DNA of 64,000 nt from Ardenticatenaceae bacterium (GCA_020634215.1 JACKCD010000007.1:1-64000), one strand, 5' to 3'. Counted from the first letter of the stretch, positions 35,298 to 44,377 are shown. Notes: generated by a model not told the origin, from the sequence alone. Made by a program: numbers and translations.

Positions 35298-36338
35298 ATG
35301 GTCAAAATTAGCGTCATCGTCCCTACCTATAATCGCCTAGCGCGGCTAAAGCGCGTTTTGGCCGGGCTGGAACAGCAAACCTACCCGCTTAACCAATTTG
35401 AAGTGGTCGTAGTTTCCGACGGTGCCAGCGACGGCACCAACGACTATTTGCAGCAACTGGTTCAAGAAAACAGGACACCGCTCAACCTCCACCCCGTTTT
35501 GCAGCCCAACCAGGGGGTGGCCGCCGCCCGCAACAATGGCATCAAACACGCCCAGGGTGACTATGTCCTGTTTGTAGATGATGACGTAGTGCCTGAGCCG
35601 CAGCTCATTGCAGAACATTTAAACTGGCACGACAAATATGGCGCGGATGCCGTGGTGCTTGGCCCCATGCTCACCCCGCCCCAGTTCAACATGCACCCCT
35701 GGGTGCTGTGGGAACAGGCGATGCTGGAAAAACAGTACCAGGCAATGCTGGCAAAGGAGTGGGATCCGACGGCGCGGCAGTTTTACACCGGCAATACGTC
35801 GTTGGCACGCTACCACATCGTGGAAGCAGGCGGCTTTGACGCTTCGTTCCGCCGCGCCGAGGACGTGGAGCTGGCATACCGGCTCAGTGACCGGGGCTGC
35901 GGTTTGTGTTTAACTACCAGGCGGTGGGCTACCATTATGCGGAGCGCAGCTTTCCCATCGTGGTTGCCATCCCTATGCCTATGGCCGCAATGACGTGATT
36001 TTTACCTATGACAAGGGCCAAAGCTGGCTGCTGCCGACCATTTTGGAAGGAGTTGCTGGCGGCATGGGCTGGTGCGGGGGCTGACGGCACTGTGTCTGGA
36101 TCGGCCAGTGTTGGGGAAAACGGCCGTTTTTGCCCTTAAACAAGCCGCCGCCATCGCCCACAAATTCCGCCAGGAACGGCTGGCCGGCATGGCCTACAGC
36201 GGCATCTTCAACCTGCGCCACTACCAGGGCATTGCCGATGAACTTGGCGGGCGCGATCTCTTTTACGCTGGCGTGGCTGGCAAACAAGTCCAGCCCCACA
36301 ACCATGTTGCCCAGCAGCAACTTTTAGCAACGGAGTAA
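35298..36338 (+). pseudogene. Frameshifted GT2-family glycosyltransferase
   Basis: The N-terminal 200 codons read normally (KISVIVPTYNRLARLKRVL, VLFVDDDVVPEPQ with the metal-binding DDD, and RRAEDVELAYRLSDRG). From about 35895 the coherent protein moves between frames: FVFNYQAVGYHYAERSF, then SWL, then PYAYGRNDVIFTYDKGQSWL, then KELLAAW. It returns to the starting frame for the last ~88 residues ending at 36338. At least four single-base indels lie in about 170 bp. Total length is 347 codons with net shift zero. It is either a decayed gene or a patch of bad sequence. The uninterrupted product would be a normal GT2 of about 345 residues. Confidence 0.8.
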
Positions 36339-36344
36339 ACAATC

Positions 36345-36944
36345 ATGTTTGAAACCTTCAAAAAAGATGTCCAGCGTTGGATCGTCCCCGAACAAATCGC
36401 CGATCCTTCCGAAGTCACCCTCAGCAAAACCCTAAAACTCTTGCTGCACTACATGCCGCTCCGCGCCATGCTCTGGTTCCGCATTGGCTCCTGGCTGCAC
36501 CAAAAGCACGTTCCCTTCCTCCCCGGCTCCATCCAGCGGCGCATCTACCGCAAATTTGGGCTAGAAATGGTCATCAGCCAAAAAATTGGCGGCGGCCTCT
36601 ACATTGCCCACCCCATTGGCACCGTCATTTCTGTCAGCGAACTGGGAGAAAATTGCAGCATTGTTGCCAACGTCACCATTGGAATGCGGAACAAATGGGC
36701 ATTTCCTAAAATTGGTGACCGGGTATTCATCGGAGCCGGTGCCCGCATTTTGGGCGACATCACCATTGGCGATGAAGCCCTGATTGGGGCGAATGCTGTT
36801 GTTATTCGGGATGTTCCGGCCGGCGCAACGGCCGTTGGCATTCCCGCCAAACTCCTAGACACAAGTGGCAAGGCCGAACGTAAGCAGCCGGGCAACCCCA
36901 ACGAAACCTTCCAGCCCAGCAGCAATGGCATTACGGTACACTAG
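36345..36944 (+). CDS. CysE-like hexapeptide acyltransferase
   Basis: This 199-residue protein resembles serine-acetyltransferase-like enzymes found in polysaccharide loci. A helical N-terminal part (1-80) precedes IGGGLYIAHPIGTVISVS with the family histidine, then VTIGMRNKWAFPKIGDRVFIGAGARILGDI-type beta-helix turns and AVGIPAKLL. The last ~30 residues are polar and look disordered. The ATG is placed by a GGAGTAA site that overlaps the upstream stop. A role in O-acetylation is more likely than in cysteine synthesis, from context. Confidence 0.82.
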   Translation: MFETFKKDVQRWIVPEQIADPSEVTLSKTLKLLLHYMPLRAMLWFRIGSWLHQKHVPFLPGSIQRRIYRKFGLEMVISQKIGGGLYIAHPIGTVISVSELGENCSIVANVTIGMRNKWAFPKIGDRVFIGAGARILGDITIGDEALIGANAVVIRDVPAGATAVGIPAKLLDTSGKAERKQPGNPNETFQPSSNGITVH

Positions 36945-36947
36945 CTT

Positions 36948-38027
36948 ATGATTCGCGCAACCTTTATTATGGAGCAGCATCTTGGTCATCGCTCCTATTA
37001 TGAAAATCTGCGCCAGGTAATTGACGAAAGCCCACACATTGACCCTACCTGGGTGCCTGTAACCTACACCCAGTCGGGCAGCATGTGGGAGCGATTGCCG
37101 CTTCTCTCGCCCCACGTGCGCGGCACGTTGGCGGGGCGAATGCAGGTTAAACAAGGGTTACGCCAACCAACCGACATTTTTCTTTTCAATACCCAGGTGC
37201 CGGCCGTTTTGGGCGGCACCATTGATCAACCATATCTTCTCGCTACCGATATTACACCCATCCAATATGATCAAATGGCTCATTATTACGGCCACCGACC
37301 CGATCAGGATGGCATACTCAGCCGCTACAAACACCAGGCCAACCTGAAAACATTTCAGGGAGCCGCCCGTGTGTTGCCCTGGTCAAGCTGGACGGCCGAT
37401 TCGCTGATGCATGATTATGGCGTTGACTCTGACTGCATTGAAGTCATTCCGCCTGGGGTTGACACCACCATCTGGCGGCCCCGGGAGCAAAGCAGCTTCC
37501 GCAAAGCAATGCGTATCCTCTTTGTAGGGGCCGACCTTAAGCGCAAGGGAGGCGACACCGTGCTGAAAGCGTTCCGCTCATTGGCTAAAGAAATGGTTGA
37601 GCTTATTGTGGTCACTCAGGACAAACTGCCGCTGGAGCAAGGGGTGCGAGTATATAACAATATGAAACCTAACTCGCCAGAGTTAATCGCACTTTATCAA
37701 TCGTGCGATGTGTTTGTGATGCCCAGCAAGGCCGAGGCGTTTGGCATTGCCGCCATTGAAGCCAGCGCGGTGGGGCTGCCGCTGATCACAACGGCCGTTG
37801 GTGGTCTCAAAGATATTGTTGAAGAGGGTAAAACTGGCTTCTTTATCCAGCCAGATGATCATGCAACCCTGGCGCGTCGGCTGCATTTGCTGGCGAAAAA
37901 CCCAGGTTTGCGCCGTGAACTGGGTCATGCCGCCCGCCAGCGTGCGGAAACGCAGTTTAACAGCTATACCAACGCTGGTCGTATCGCCCACATCCTCCAG
38001 GAAGTCGTCGCCCAAAAGGTCTGCTAA
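36948..38027 (+). CDS. GT4-family glycosyltransferase
   Basis: This 359-residue GT-B enzyme opens with FIMEQHLGHRSYYENLRQ, shared in style with the GT4 encoded at 42078 (VIEQALGHVTHGQNL), suggesting paralogues. The donor site has IPPGVDTTIW, FVGADLKRKGG, and the EX7E element with SKAEAFGIAAIEASAVGLP (Glu residues about 263 and 271). It ends with an overlapping TAATG junction to the deacetylase gene, so the two are translationally coupled. Confidence 0.88.
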   Translation: MIRATFIMEQHLGHRSYYENLRQVIDESPHIDPTWVPVTYTQSGSMWERLPLLSPHVRGTLAGRMQVKQGLRQPTDIFLFNTQVPAVLGGTIDQPYLLATDITPIQYDQMAHYYGHRPDQDGILSRYKHQANLKTFQGAARVLPWSSWTADSLMHDYGVDSDCIEVIPPGVDTTIWRPREQSSFRKAMRILFVGADLKRKGGDTVLKAFRSLAKEMVELIVVTQDKLPLEQGVRVYNNMKPNSPELIALYQSCDVFVMPSKAEAFGIAAIEASAVGLPLITTAVGGLKDIVEEGKTGFFIQPDDHATLARRLHLLAKNPGLRRELGHAARQRAETQFNSYTNAGRIAHILQEVVAQKVC

Positions 38028-39616
38028 TGTCATTTCGTTTATTTATTGCCCTGCTGCTTTTAGGGCTGCTGGCAGGCTGCACGTCCAACGCGCCTGCCAA
38101 CCCGCCGGCCGGTACGCCCACGCCGCACCCCTTTTTGGCACAAGAAAACCAGGATCTGGGTGATTTGGTAGAAGGGGAAGCCCTGTTTTCTCAACGACTG
38201 CCAACACCGACACCGGAACCAACGCCCACGTCTTCGGTGGCGGAGTTTGTGGGGGAAGGAGGGGGGGGAGAAACGGCCGTTTCTGCTCCCGCCTTCCGCG
38301 TCCCCATCCTCATGTACCACCACATAGACACCATCGCGGCCAACACTGTCGGCAGCGAATTTTTCGTTTCCCCCGCCGCCTTCCGCCAGCAAATGGGGTA
38401 TTTGGCCGACAACAGCTACACCCCCATTACCCTCGACCAGCTTTCGGCACACCTCAACGAGGATGCACCATTACCAGAAAACCCAATCATCCTCACCTTT
38501 GACGATGGCTACAACGATGCCTACGACAACGCCTTCTCCATTCTGCAAGAGTTTGGCTTCACCGGCACCTTCTTCATCATCACCGATCTGGCCGATGAGG
38601 AGATTGAGGGGTATATGAATTGGGAAAAGATTGCCGAGATGGCCGAGGCTGGCATGAGCATTCAATCCCACAGCCGCACCCAGGGCGACCTGCGCGGGCG
38701 TGACCATGACGATTTGCTGGCCGACCTCACGGCATCCCAGCAGGCGATTGCCCGCCACACCAACACCGCACCCCGCTACTTAGCCTATCCACGCGGGCTG
38801 TATACCGACGAGGTGCTGGCAGCGGTGGAAGAAGCGGGGTTCGCCGGGGCGCTGACGGCAAACATGACGTGGCAGGATGGCTTTGAACGGCCGTTAAACT
38901 GGCCCCGCCTCTTTGTCAACCACAATTTACCCGTCGCCGACTTCGCCAACCTCATCACCTTTGCCGCCTTCGACAGCCAGGAACGGACAGCCCGCGCCAA
39001 CGAACGGCTGCTGGTTGCCAACATCTATAGCGACAAAGTGGAAGGAGATTGGGCACTCAGCGGCAGCCCCAACAGCGATTGGGTGGAGCAAGACAGCAGC
39101 CAGCCCCACCTGGGCGACTATGCTTTGGCGGCCAAACTCTCGCGCCCCGGCGACTCTTTGCTCTTTCACGTTGCCGCAAACGCCCAGGGACAATACCACC
39201 GCGACCATGTTTATGGCTTTGGCTTTTGGCTCTATAGCGGAACGGCCGAAATTGCCCCCGATGATCTCAGCATCATCGTCGCTGGCAGCAACGTCTACCC
39301 CTATTGGCGAGCCGATGATGACTCGCTCGACGGGCAAGAGGTGCTAACCTTCTCTGGCCGTCGCCTCTACGGCCTCGATTTCAGCCGTCCGCTGCCGCCT
39401 AACACCTGGATTCAGGTAGAAATTATTCTCGACGAATTATTCTACGACCCGCTTTATCTGACCGAAGCGACAACAACCACAACGACGGATGCCACGCAAA
39501 GCGAATTTATTATTGACCCCAACTATGAATACGTCACCGGTTTCTACATCGAAGCAGTTGGGGGCATGTCGCAGACAATTTACATTGACGACGTGCAAAT
39601 TCTTTTATTGGAGTAA
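38027..39616 (+). CDS. NodB-type polysaccharide deacetylase lipoprotein
   Basis: This 529-residue protein has a lipoprotein signal (LLLGLLAGC, lipid-modified Cys near 19) and a Thr/Pro-rich linker. The NodB domain (about 88-315) has motif 1 TFDDGYNDA and an FIITDLAD strand, and motif 2 reads SHSRTQGDL, where the second metal-binding His is usually found at the Gln. A ~200-residue C-terminal beta-rich domain probably binds carbohydrate. Members remove N-acetyl groups from extracellular polymers. The Gln replacement may lower or alter metal use. It is coupled to the GT4 gene upstream and followed by a GH44-like hydrolase. Confidence 0.83.
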   Translation: MSFRLFIALLLLGLLAGCTSNAPANPPAGTPTPHPFLAQENQDLGDLVEGEALFSQRLPTPTPEPTPTSSVAEFVGEGGGGETAVSAPAFRVPILMYHHIDTIAANTVGSEFFVSPAAFRQQMGYLADNSYTPITLDQLSAHLNEDAPLPENPIILTFDDGYNDAYDNAFSILQEFGFTGTFFIITDLADEEIEGYMNWEKIAEMAEAGMSIQSHSRTQGDLRGRDHDDLLADLTASQQAIARHTNTAPRYLAYPRGLYTDEVLAAVEEAGFAGALTANMTWQDGFERPLNWPRLFVNHNLPVADFANLITFAAFDSQERTARANERLLVANIYSDKVEGDWALSGSPNSDWVEQDSSQPHLGDYALAAKLSRPGDSLLFHVAANAQGQYHRDHVYGFGFWLYSGTAEIAPDDLSIIVAGSNVYPYWRADDDSLDGQEVLTFSGRRLYGLDFSRPLPPNTWIQVEIILDELFYDPLYLTEATTTTTTDATQSEFIIDPNYEYVTGFYIEAVGGMSQTIYIDDVQILLLE

Positions 39617-39628
39617 CAAGTAAGCGTT

Positions 39629-41224
39629 ATGAAGTTCCGCAATCATTTCTGGATTTTGCTCGGCCTGGTGCTGGTGGCGTGTGGGCAAGGTGGTGGTGTG
39701 TTGCCAACGACCAATGGCGAAACGGCCGTTTCCTTCAACACCAACGACAATCTCCTCACCATCCACATAGACACCAGCCAAAACGTCCACCCCATCAGCC
39801 CCCTAATCTATGGCTTGTCCGGAGCCACAACCGAATATATAGACGGGCTACAGCCCACGCTCAACAGTTGGGGCGGCAACCCCAGCACCCGCTACAACTG
39901 GGAGCATGGTCGGGCCTGGAATGCGGGCAGTGACTGGTTTTTCCGCAACGGCAACTATGGTTTTCAGGGCGAATCGGCCAGCGACGAATTTTTGGCACAG
40001 GCACAAGCGGCCAACATGGCCGTGCGGCTGGCCGTGCCCACGCTGGGCTGGGTTGCCAAAAACGACGACAACAACACCTGCTCCTTCCCCCTTGCCAACG
40101 GCGACTGCGGCAATGGCAACAACAGCAACTGCGACTCCCCCAACGAGGTGGCCGACCCCAACCGCGCCAACGTCCCCAGCACGCCCGACACCGTTCGCGC
40201 CTGGCTGCGCCACATCAACCAGCAGGGGTTTAACGTGCGCTTTGTGGCAACCGACAATGAGCCAGAACTGTGGGGCTACACGCATTACGATGTTCACCCC
40301 GACTGCACGACCTACGCCGAGATTTTGCAGACGTTTTTGACCTACGCAACGGCCGTTCGTGCCGAAATGCCCAACGCCGAAATCACCGGCCCCACCACCT
40401 GCTGCTGGTGGTACTACTGGAACTCGGCGGCTGGGGAAGCCGACAAAAAAGCCAACGGCGGACAAGATTTTCTTCCCTGGTTTCTTGATCAGGTGCGGCA
40501 GCACGACGAAGCCAACGGCAGCCGCACGCTGGACGTACTCGACATCCATTACTATCCTGAAGGGGTCTACAACAATAACATTGAGCCCCAAACCGCTGCC
40601 CTGCGGCTCCGCTCCACTCGCTCCCTGTGGGATCCCAACTACGCTGATGAATCATGGATTGACGAGCCAATCTACCTGCTCCCCCGTATGAAGCAGCTTT
40701 TGGCCGACCATTACCCCGGCACCAAGCTGGGGCTAAGCGAATGGAACTGGGGTGCCGACGACACCATGAACGGGGCGCTGGCAATTGCCGACGTGCTGGG
40801 CATTTTGGGGCGCGAGGACATCTACTTTGCCGCCTATTGGCGCGTGCCGCCGCTGGACAGCCCCGGCTACACTGCTTTTAAACTCTACACCAACTTTGAT
40901 GGGCAGGGGAACCGCTTTGGCGACACGTCGGTGCTGGCGCTGGCGGAAGATGGCGACAAGGTGAGCAGCTATGCGGCAATTGACAGCGCGACGGGCAATT
41001 TGCACGTGATGCTGGTGAATAAGGGGCTGGAAGGGGAAATGGCCGTTCAGATTGACCTCAACAACTTCACCCCCCAGCCACAGGCGACCCAATATCGGCT
41101 GGCGAACGGGGTACCGGGGGTGGAATTAACGGCCGTTGACGGCGCAGCCGCCAGCTTCGCCACGTCCCTGCCGCCTTACTCGATTACGCTGCTTGTTCTG
41201 CAACCAGTGACCGGTAATCAGTAA
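39629..41224 (+). CDS. GH44-like glycoside hydrolase lipoprotein
   Basis: This 531-residue protein has a lipobox LVLVAC. Its catalytic TIM barrel and beta-sandwich match the pattern of family GH44 endoglucanase/xyloglucanases: ISPLIYGLSGATTEYI, SWGGNPSTRYNW, SDWFFRN, the acid/base Glu in ATDNEPELW (about 209) and the nucleophile Glu in GLSEWNWG (about 371). It would cut beta-glucan or a related chain at the cell surface. In this locus it may trim or release the cell's own polymer rather than digest plant matter. It is preceded by a deacetylase gene 12 bp upstream. Confidence 0.85.
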   Translation: MKFRNHFWILLGLVLVACGQGGGVLPTTNGETAVSFNTNDNLLTIHIDTSQNVHPISPLIYGLSGATTEYIDGLQPTLNSWGGNPSTRYNWEHGRAWNAGSDWFFRNGNYGFQGESASDEFLAQAQAANMAVRLAVPTLGWVAKNDDNNTCSFPLANGDCGNGNNSNCDSPNEVADPNRANVPSTPDTVRAWLRHINQQGFNVRFVATDNEPELWGYTHYDVHPDCTTYAEILQTFLTYATAVRAEMPNAEITGPTTCCWWYYWNSAAGEADKKANGGQDFLPWFLDQVRQHDEANGSRTLDVLDIHYYPEGVYNNNIEPQTAALRLRSTRSLWDPNYADESWIDEPIYLLPRMKQLLADHYPGTKLGLSEWNWGADDTMNGALAIADVLGILGREDIYFAAYWRVPPLDSPGYTAFKLYTNFDGQGNRFGDTSVLALAEDGDKVSSYAAIDSATGNLHVMLVNKGLEGEMAVQIDLNNFTPQPQATQYRLANGVPGVELTAVDGAAASFATSLPPYSITLLVLQPVTGNQ

Positions 41225-41293
41225 ACAGTAAACAGTAATCAGTTGAGTGACAGACCGATTACCGATTACCGATTACCGATTACCGATTACCGA
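41223..41293. repeat. Short tandem/inverted repeat with 7-bp unit
   Basis: GTAAACAGTAAACAGTAATC is followed by five to six head-to-tail copies of ACCGATT (41254-41292). The two halves are partly complementary (GTAATC with GATTAC). It ends six bases before the sulfotransferase start, so the ribosome site of that gene lies within repeat DNA. Confidence 0.8.
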
Positions 41294-41298
41294 CCACT

Positions 41299-41937
41299 AT
41301 GAAAATCTTTGGCATTGGCATGATGAAAACCGGTACCTCCACGCTAGGCTTTTGTTTGCCCCAGCTAGGCTACCGCCACGCCCCCTACACCCCCAAACTG
41401 CTGCGCCAACTGATGCAGGGCGATACGTCGCAGCTTGCCCCCTACATCGCTCAATACGACAGCTTTGACGACCACCCCTGGCCCATGCTCTATCGCTGGC
41501 TCGACGAGCAATACCCCGACAGCAAATTTATTCTAACTGTCCGCAAAGACAGCGAAACCTGGTTCCGCAGCATCAACACCCACGCCCAGCGGCGTGGCCC
41601 CACCATCGAGCGCAAGCTGGTTTATGGCTACGCCATGCCCAGCCACAACCAGGCCGCCCACATTGCCGCCTATGAAAACCATAACGCCGCCGCGCAGGCC
41701 TATTTTGCCGGCCGACCTGACAAACTGCTGGTTATTTGCTGGGAAACTGGCTCCGGCTGGCGTGAGCTATGCGAATTTCTTGGTCATGACCTTGTGACCA
41801 CCCCCCTGCCCCACGCCAATTCCAGCCAGGGACGCACCACCGACTACCAACGCTGGGCGCGGAACCTCGGTAAATATTTTCTGCTCCACACCCTGCAAAA
41901 ACCCCGCTATAGCCGCCGCAATTTAGACAAGCTGTAA
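41299..41937 (+). CDS. PAPS-dependent sulfotransferase-family protein
   Basis: This 212-residue protein has the 5-prime phosphosulfate loop KTGTSTLGFCL at about 11-21, KFILTVRKDSETWFRSI near 75-92 with the 3-prime phosphate-binding Arg and Ser region, and LVICWETGSGWRELCEFLG near 145-163. It would transfer sulfate to a sugar or lipid hydroxyl. Sulfation of the exopolysaccharide is suggested by context. No PAPS-synthesis genes are in the window. Confidence 0.85.
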   Translation: MKIFGIGMMKTGTSTLGFCLPQLGYRHAPYTPKLLRQLMQGDTSQLAPYIAQYDSFDDHPWPMLYRWLDEQYPDSKFILTVRKDSETWFRSINTHAQRRGPTIERKLVYGYAMPSHNQAAHIAAYENHNAAAQAYFAGRPDKLLVICWETGSGWRELCEFLGHDLVTTPLPHANSSQGRTTDYQRWARNLGKYFLLHTLQKPRYSRRNLDKL

Positions 41938-41966
41938 TGCTGATTTTAACGGCTATGGCGTATGCT

Positions 41967-41980
41967 GGTACTTAGGTACT
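41967..41980. promoter_or_regulatory. GTAC-pair box 5 (upstream of a GT4 gene)
   Basis: GGTACTTAGGTACT fits RGTACYNNRGTACY with cores 8 bp apart. It lies 97 bp before ATG 42078, with an AACGGCCGTT copy between. It suggests a separate promoter for the last two glycosyltransferase genes. Confidence 0.6.
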
Positions 41981-42077
41981 GGTAAAATAAACGGCCGTTA
42001 ATGGCAGCAAACACAGAAACAGGTGACGGCTTTTTCATTTGTCACCCTCATTCATTTTTTTCAGGGTCTCATTTATC

Positions 42078-43223
42078 ATGACATATCAAATTGGTTTTGT
42101 AATTGAACAAGCGTTGGGCCACGTAACGCATGGGCAAAATTTGCAAAAGAACGTGGCGCAGGATTCCACTGTCAAAGCACATTGGGCATTGCCACGCTGG
42201 CAAACAACTGGGCTGGGGAGCAAAATTCCGGTTTACAAGAGCAACTGGACGGTGCAAGCAGGGCTGCAAACGCGGCAAATGCTGCGCCAAATTGGGCGGC
42301 AAGCCACGCTGGATGCGATCTTTTTTCATACGCAGATAACGGCCGTTTTGGCCCAAGACTGGATGCGAAAAATCCCCAGCATCGTCTCGCTCGATGCCAC
42401 CCCGCTGCAATATGACAGCCTGGGGGAATTTTACGCCCACGAAGCCGGCCCCAGTGCTTTGGAAAACTGGAAGTGGCGGCTCAACCGCGACTGTTACCGC
42501 ACCGCCCGCCACATCGTCACCTGGTCTGAGTGGGCCAAGCAGGGGCTGGTTGACGCTTACGAGGTTCCGGCGGAAAAAATCACCGTCATTCCACCCGGTG
42601 TCAATGTTAATGAATGGACAAACCCAACATCACGCCGCTATGAACAAGGCGACCCGGTGAAAATTTTGTTCGTGGGGGGCAATCTGGAACGCAAGGGCGG
42701 GTTGGTTTTGCTAGAAGCGTTCCGCACCTTGCGCCAGCGTCTCACCACAGCAGCAGCCACCTCTGGGGGACATGAGGAATCACCGATTGAGCTACACCTC
42801 GTCACACGCGACACGCTGCCGCCGGAGCCAGGGCTGTATGTTTACAACAACATGCAGCCCAACAGCCAACCCCTTAAAGAGCTATATTATCAAAGTGACC
42901 TCTTCTGCTTGCCAACCTTTGGCGACTGTTTGCCAATGGTGCTATCGGAAGCAGGGGCAACGGGGCTGCCCACCATTTCTACCAATGTGGCGGCCATTCC
43001 CGAAATTGTGGCTGATGGCGACACGGGTTTTATTGTGCCACCGGGGAATGTGGAGGCATTAACGGCCGTTTTGCAACGCCTCATCATAGACCCCCAACTG
43101 CGCCGTCATCAGGGCGAAAACGCCGTGCAAACCGTCTCCGCCCTGTTCGATGCCCAAGCCAACGCCCGCCAACTGCTGCACCTCATCAAAGAGGTGGCGG
43201 CAGAAAACAAAACAAAGATTTAA
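42078..43223 (+). CDS. GT4-family glycosyltransferase
   Basis: This 381-residue GT-B enzyme begins YQIGFVIEQALGHVTHGQN. An acceptor-side HIVTWSEWAKQGLVDAY leads to the donor domain VIPPGVNVNEW, FVGGNLERKGG and the EX7E-type segment PTFGDCLPMVLSEAGATGLP. The place where the first EX7E Glu is normally found reads Asp-Cys. It is paralogous to the enzyme at 36948. ATG 42078 is chosen over 42039 because it aligns with that paralogue. Confidence 0.86.
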   Translation: MTYQIGFVIEQALGHVTHGQNLQKNVAQDSTVKAHWALPRWQTTGLGSKIPVYKSNWTVQAGLQTRQMLRQIGRQATLDAIFFHTQITAVLAQDWMRKIPSIVSLDATPLQYDSLGEFYAHEAGPSALENWKWRLNRDCYRTARHIVTWSEWAKQGLVDAYEVPAEKITVIPPGVNVNEWTNPTSRRYEQGDPVKILFVGGNLERKGGLVLLEAFRTLRQRLTTAAATSGGHEESPIELHLVTRDTLPPEPGLYVYNNMQPNSQPLKELYYQSDLFCLPTFGDCLPMVLSEAGATGLPTISTNVAAIPEIVADGDTGFIVPPGNVEALTAVLQRLIIDPQLRRHQGENAVQTVSALFDAQANARQLLHLIKEVAAENKTKI

Positions 43224-43254
43224 AAGTTCAACTTCTTGAAGAAGTTGAACTTTT
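43222..43254. repeat. Inverted repeat, family A (copy 3 of 3)
   Basis: AAAAGTTCAACTTC and GAAGTTGAACTTTT flank a TTGAA loop between two glycosyltransferase genes, 17 bp before the downstream start. The core arms match the copies at 6207 and 32873. Confidence 0.88.
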
Positions 43255-43270
43255 TGCAAGGAGCAACCCG

Positions 43271-44377
43271 ATGAACGACATCCTTCTCACCGTCTCCGGC
43301 AACATTGACCCTGAGATTCGGGGCAAAATTGAGCGCGGCGAACGGCCGTTAGCCGACTACATCGCCATGACCGACAGCTTCCAAGCCGACCTCATTGATT
43401 ACAACAGTGCCGCCCAGCAAGCCAACTGGTTTGGCAAACTGCTCGGCCGCATCGGCGGGCGCAACCTGCTGCTGGCTTGGGTCTGCTACCAACTGCGCCA
43501 CCGCTACCGCATCATCTTCACCGACGGCGAACAAATTGGCATCCCGCTGGCGTTACTGCTCAAATTCTTCACCTTTGGCGACCGCCCGCAGCACCAAATG
43601 ATTGTCCACATCCTTTCGGTGGGCAAAAAGATGCTCTTTTTCGACAAGCTGGGCATCCAAAGCCACATTGACATCTTCTTTGTCTATGCCACCTGGCAGA
43701 AGAAATTTATTGAAGAACGGTGGAACGTCCCCAGCAACCGGGTTGTTTTCACCCCCTTCATGGTAGATTCCCACTTCTTTGCCCCCAACCAAGCGGGAGG
43801 CTCCGGCAATTTGCTGGGGCTGAAGGATGAAAAACGGCCGATTTTGTGCGCCGTTGGGTTGGAATTCCGTGACTATCCCACCCTCATCGAAGCTGTGCGC
43901 GGGCTGGGCGTGGTGGTAGTCATCGCTGCCGCCAGCCCCTGGTCAAAGCGGTCAGACAGCACCGAGGGGCAAGATATTCCCGACAACGTGATCATCCACC
44001 GCTTCACCCAGTTTGAACTGCGCGACCTGTACGCACTTAGTAACTTTTTGGTCATGCCGCTCTACAACGTCAACTTTCAGGCCGGGGTAACGGCACTGCT
44101 GGAGGCAATGGCAATGGAGAAAGCGGTGGTTTGCTCGCGCACGCCGGGGCAAACGGATGTGGTGGTGGAAGGGGAAACGGGGCTATATGCCACCCCCGAA
44201 GACCCGGCCGACCTGCGCCGTGCTATTGTCTATCTGCTGGAAAACTCGGATGAGGCGGAACGGATGGGCAAAAACGGCCGTCGGCGGATTGACAACTACA
44301 TGAGCCTGGATCAATATGTGCTGCGGCTAAATGAATATGTTCAGCCCCAAGGGGCGTTAAGCCTGGCAGCTGATTAG
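43271..44377 (+). CDS. GT4-like glycosyltransferase
   Basis: This 368-residue GT-B enzyme has an N-terminal domain containing RYRIIFTDGEQIGIPLALLL and a donor domain with RPILCAVGLEFRDYPTLIEAV and LPLYNVNFQAGVTALLEAMAMEKAVV, where Glu of the GT4 signature is present. It ends with an ordinary helical tail. AAGGAG sits 8 nt before ATG 43271. It is the last gene of the polysaccharide locus and is followed by a clear terminator. Confidence 0.84.
   Translation: MNDILLTVSGNIDPEIRGKIERGERPLADYIAMTDSFQADLIDYNSAAQQANWFGKLLGRIGGRNLLLAWVCYQLRHRYRIIFTDGEQIGIPLALLLKFFTFGDRPQHQMIVHILSVGKKMLFFDKLGIQSHIDIFFVYATWQKKFIEERWNVPSNRVVFTPFMVDSHFFAPNQAGGSGNLLGLKDEKRPILCAVGLEFRDYPTLIEAVRGLGVVVVIAAASPWSKRSDSTEGQDIPDNVIIHRFTQFELRDLYALSNFLVMPLYNVNFQAGVTALLEAMAMEKAVVCSRTPGQTDVVVEGETGLYATPEDPADLRRAIVYLLENSDEAERMGKNGRRRIDNYMSLDQYVLRLNEYVQPQGALSLAAD

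Noticed and set aside
41254..41292. Tandem repeats considered as a CRISPR array
   Set aside because: The unit is only 7 bp, there are no spacers, and no cas genes occur anywhere in the window.
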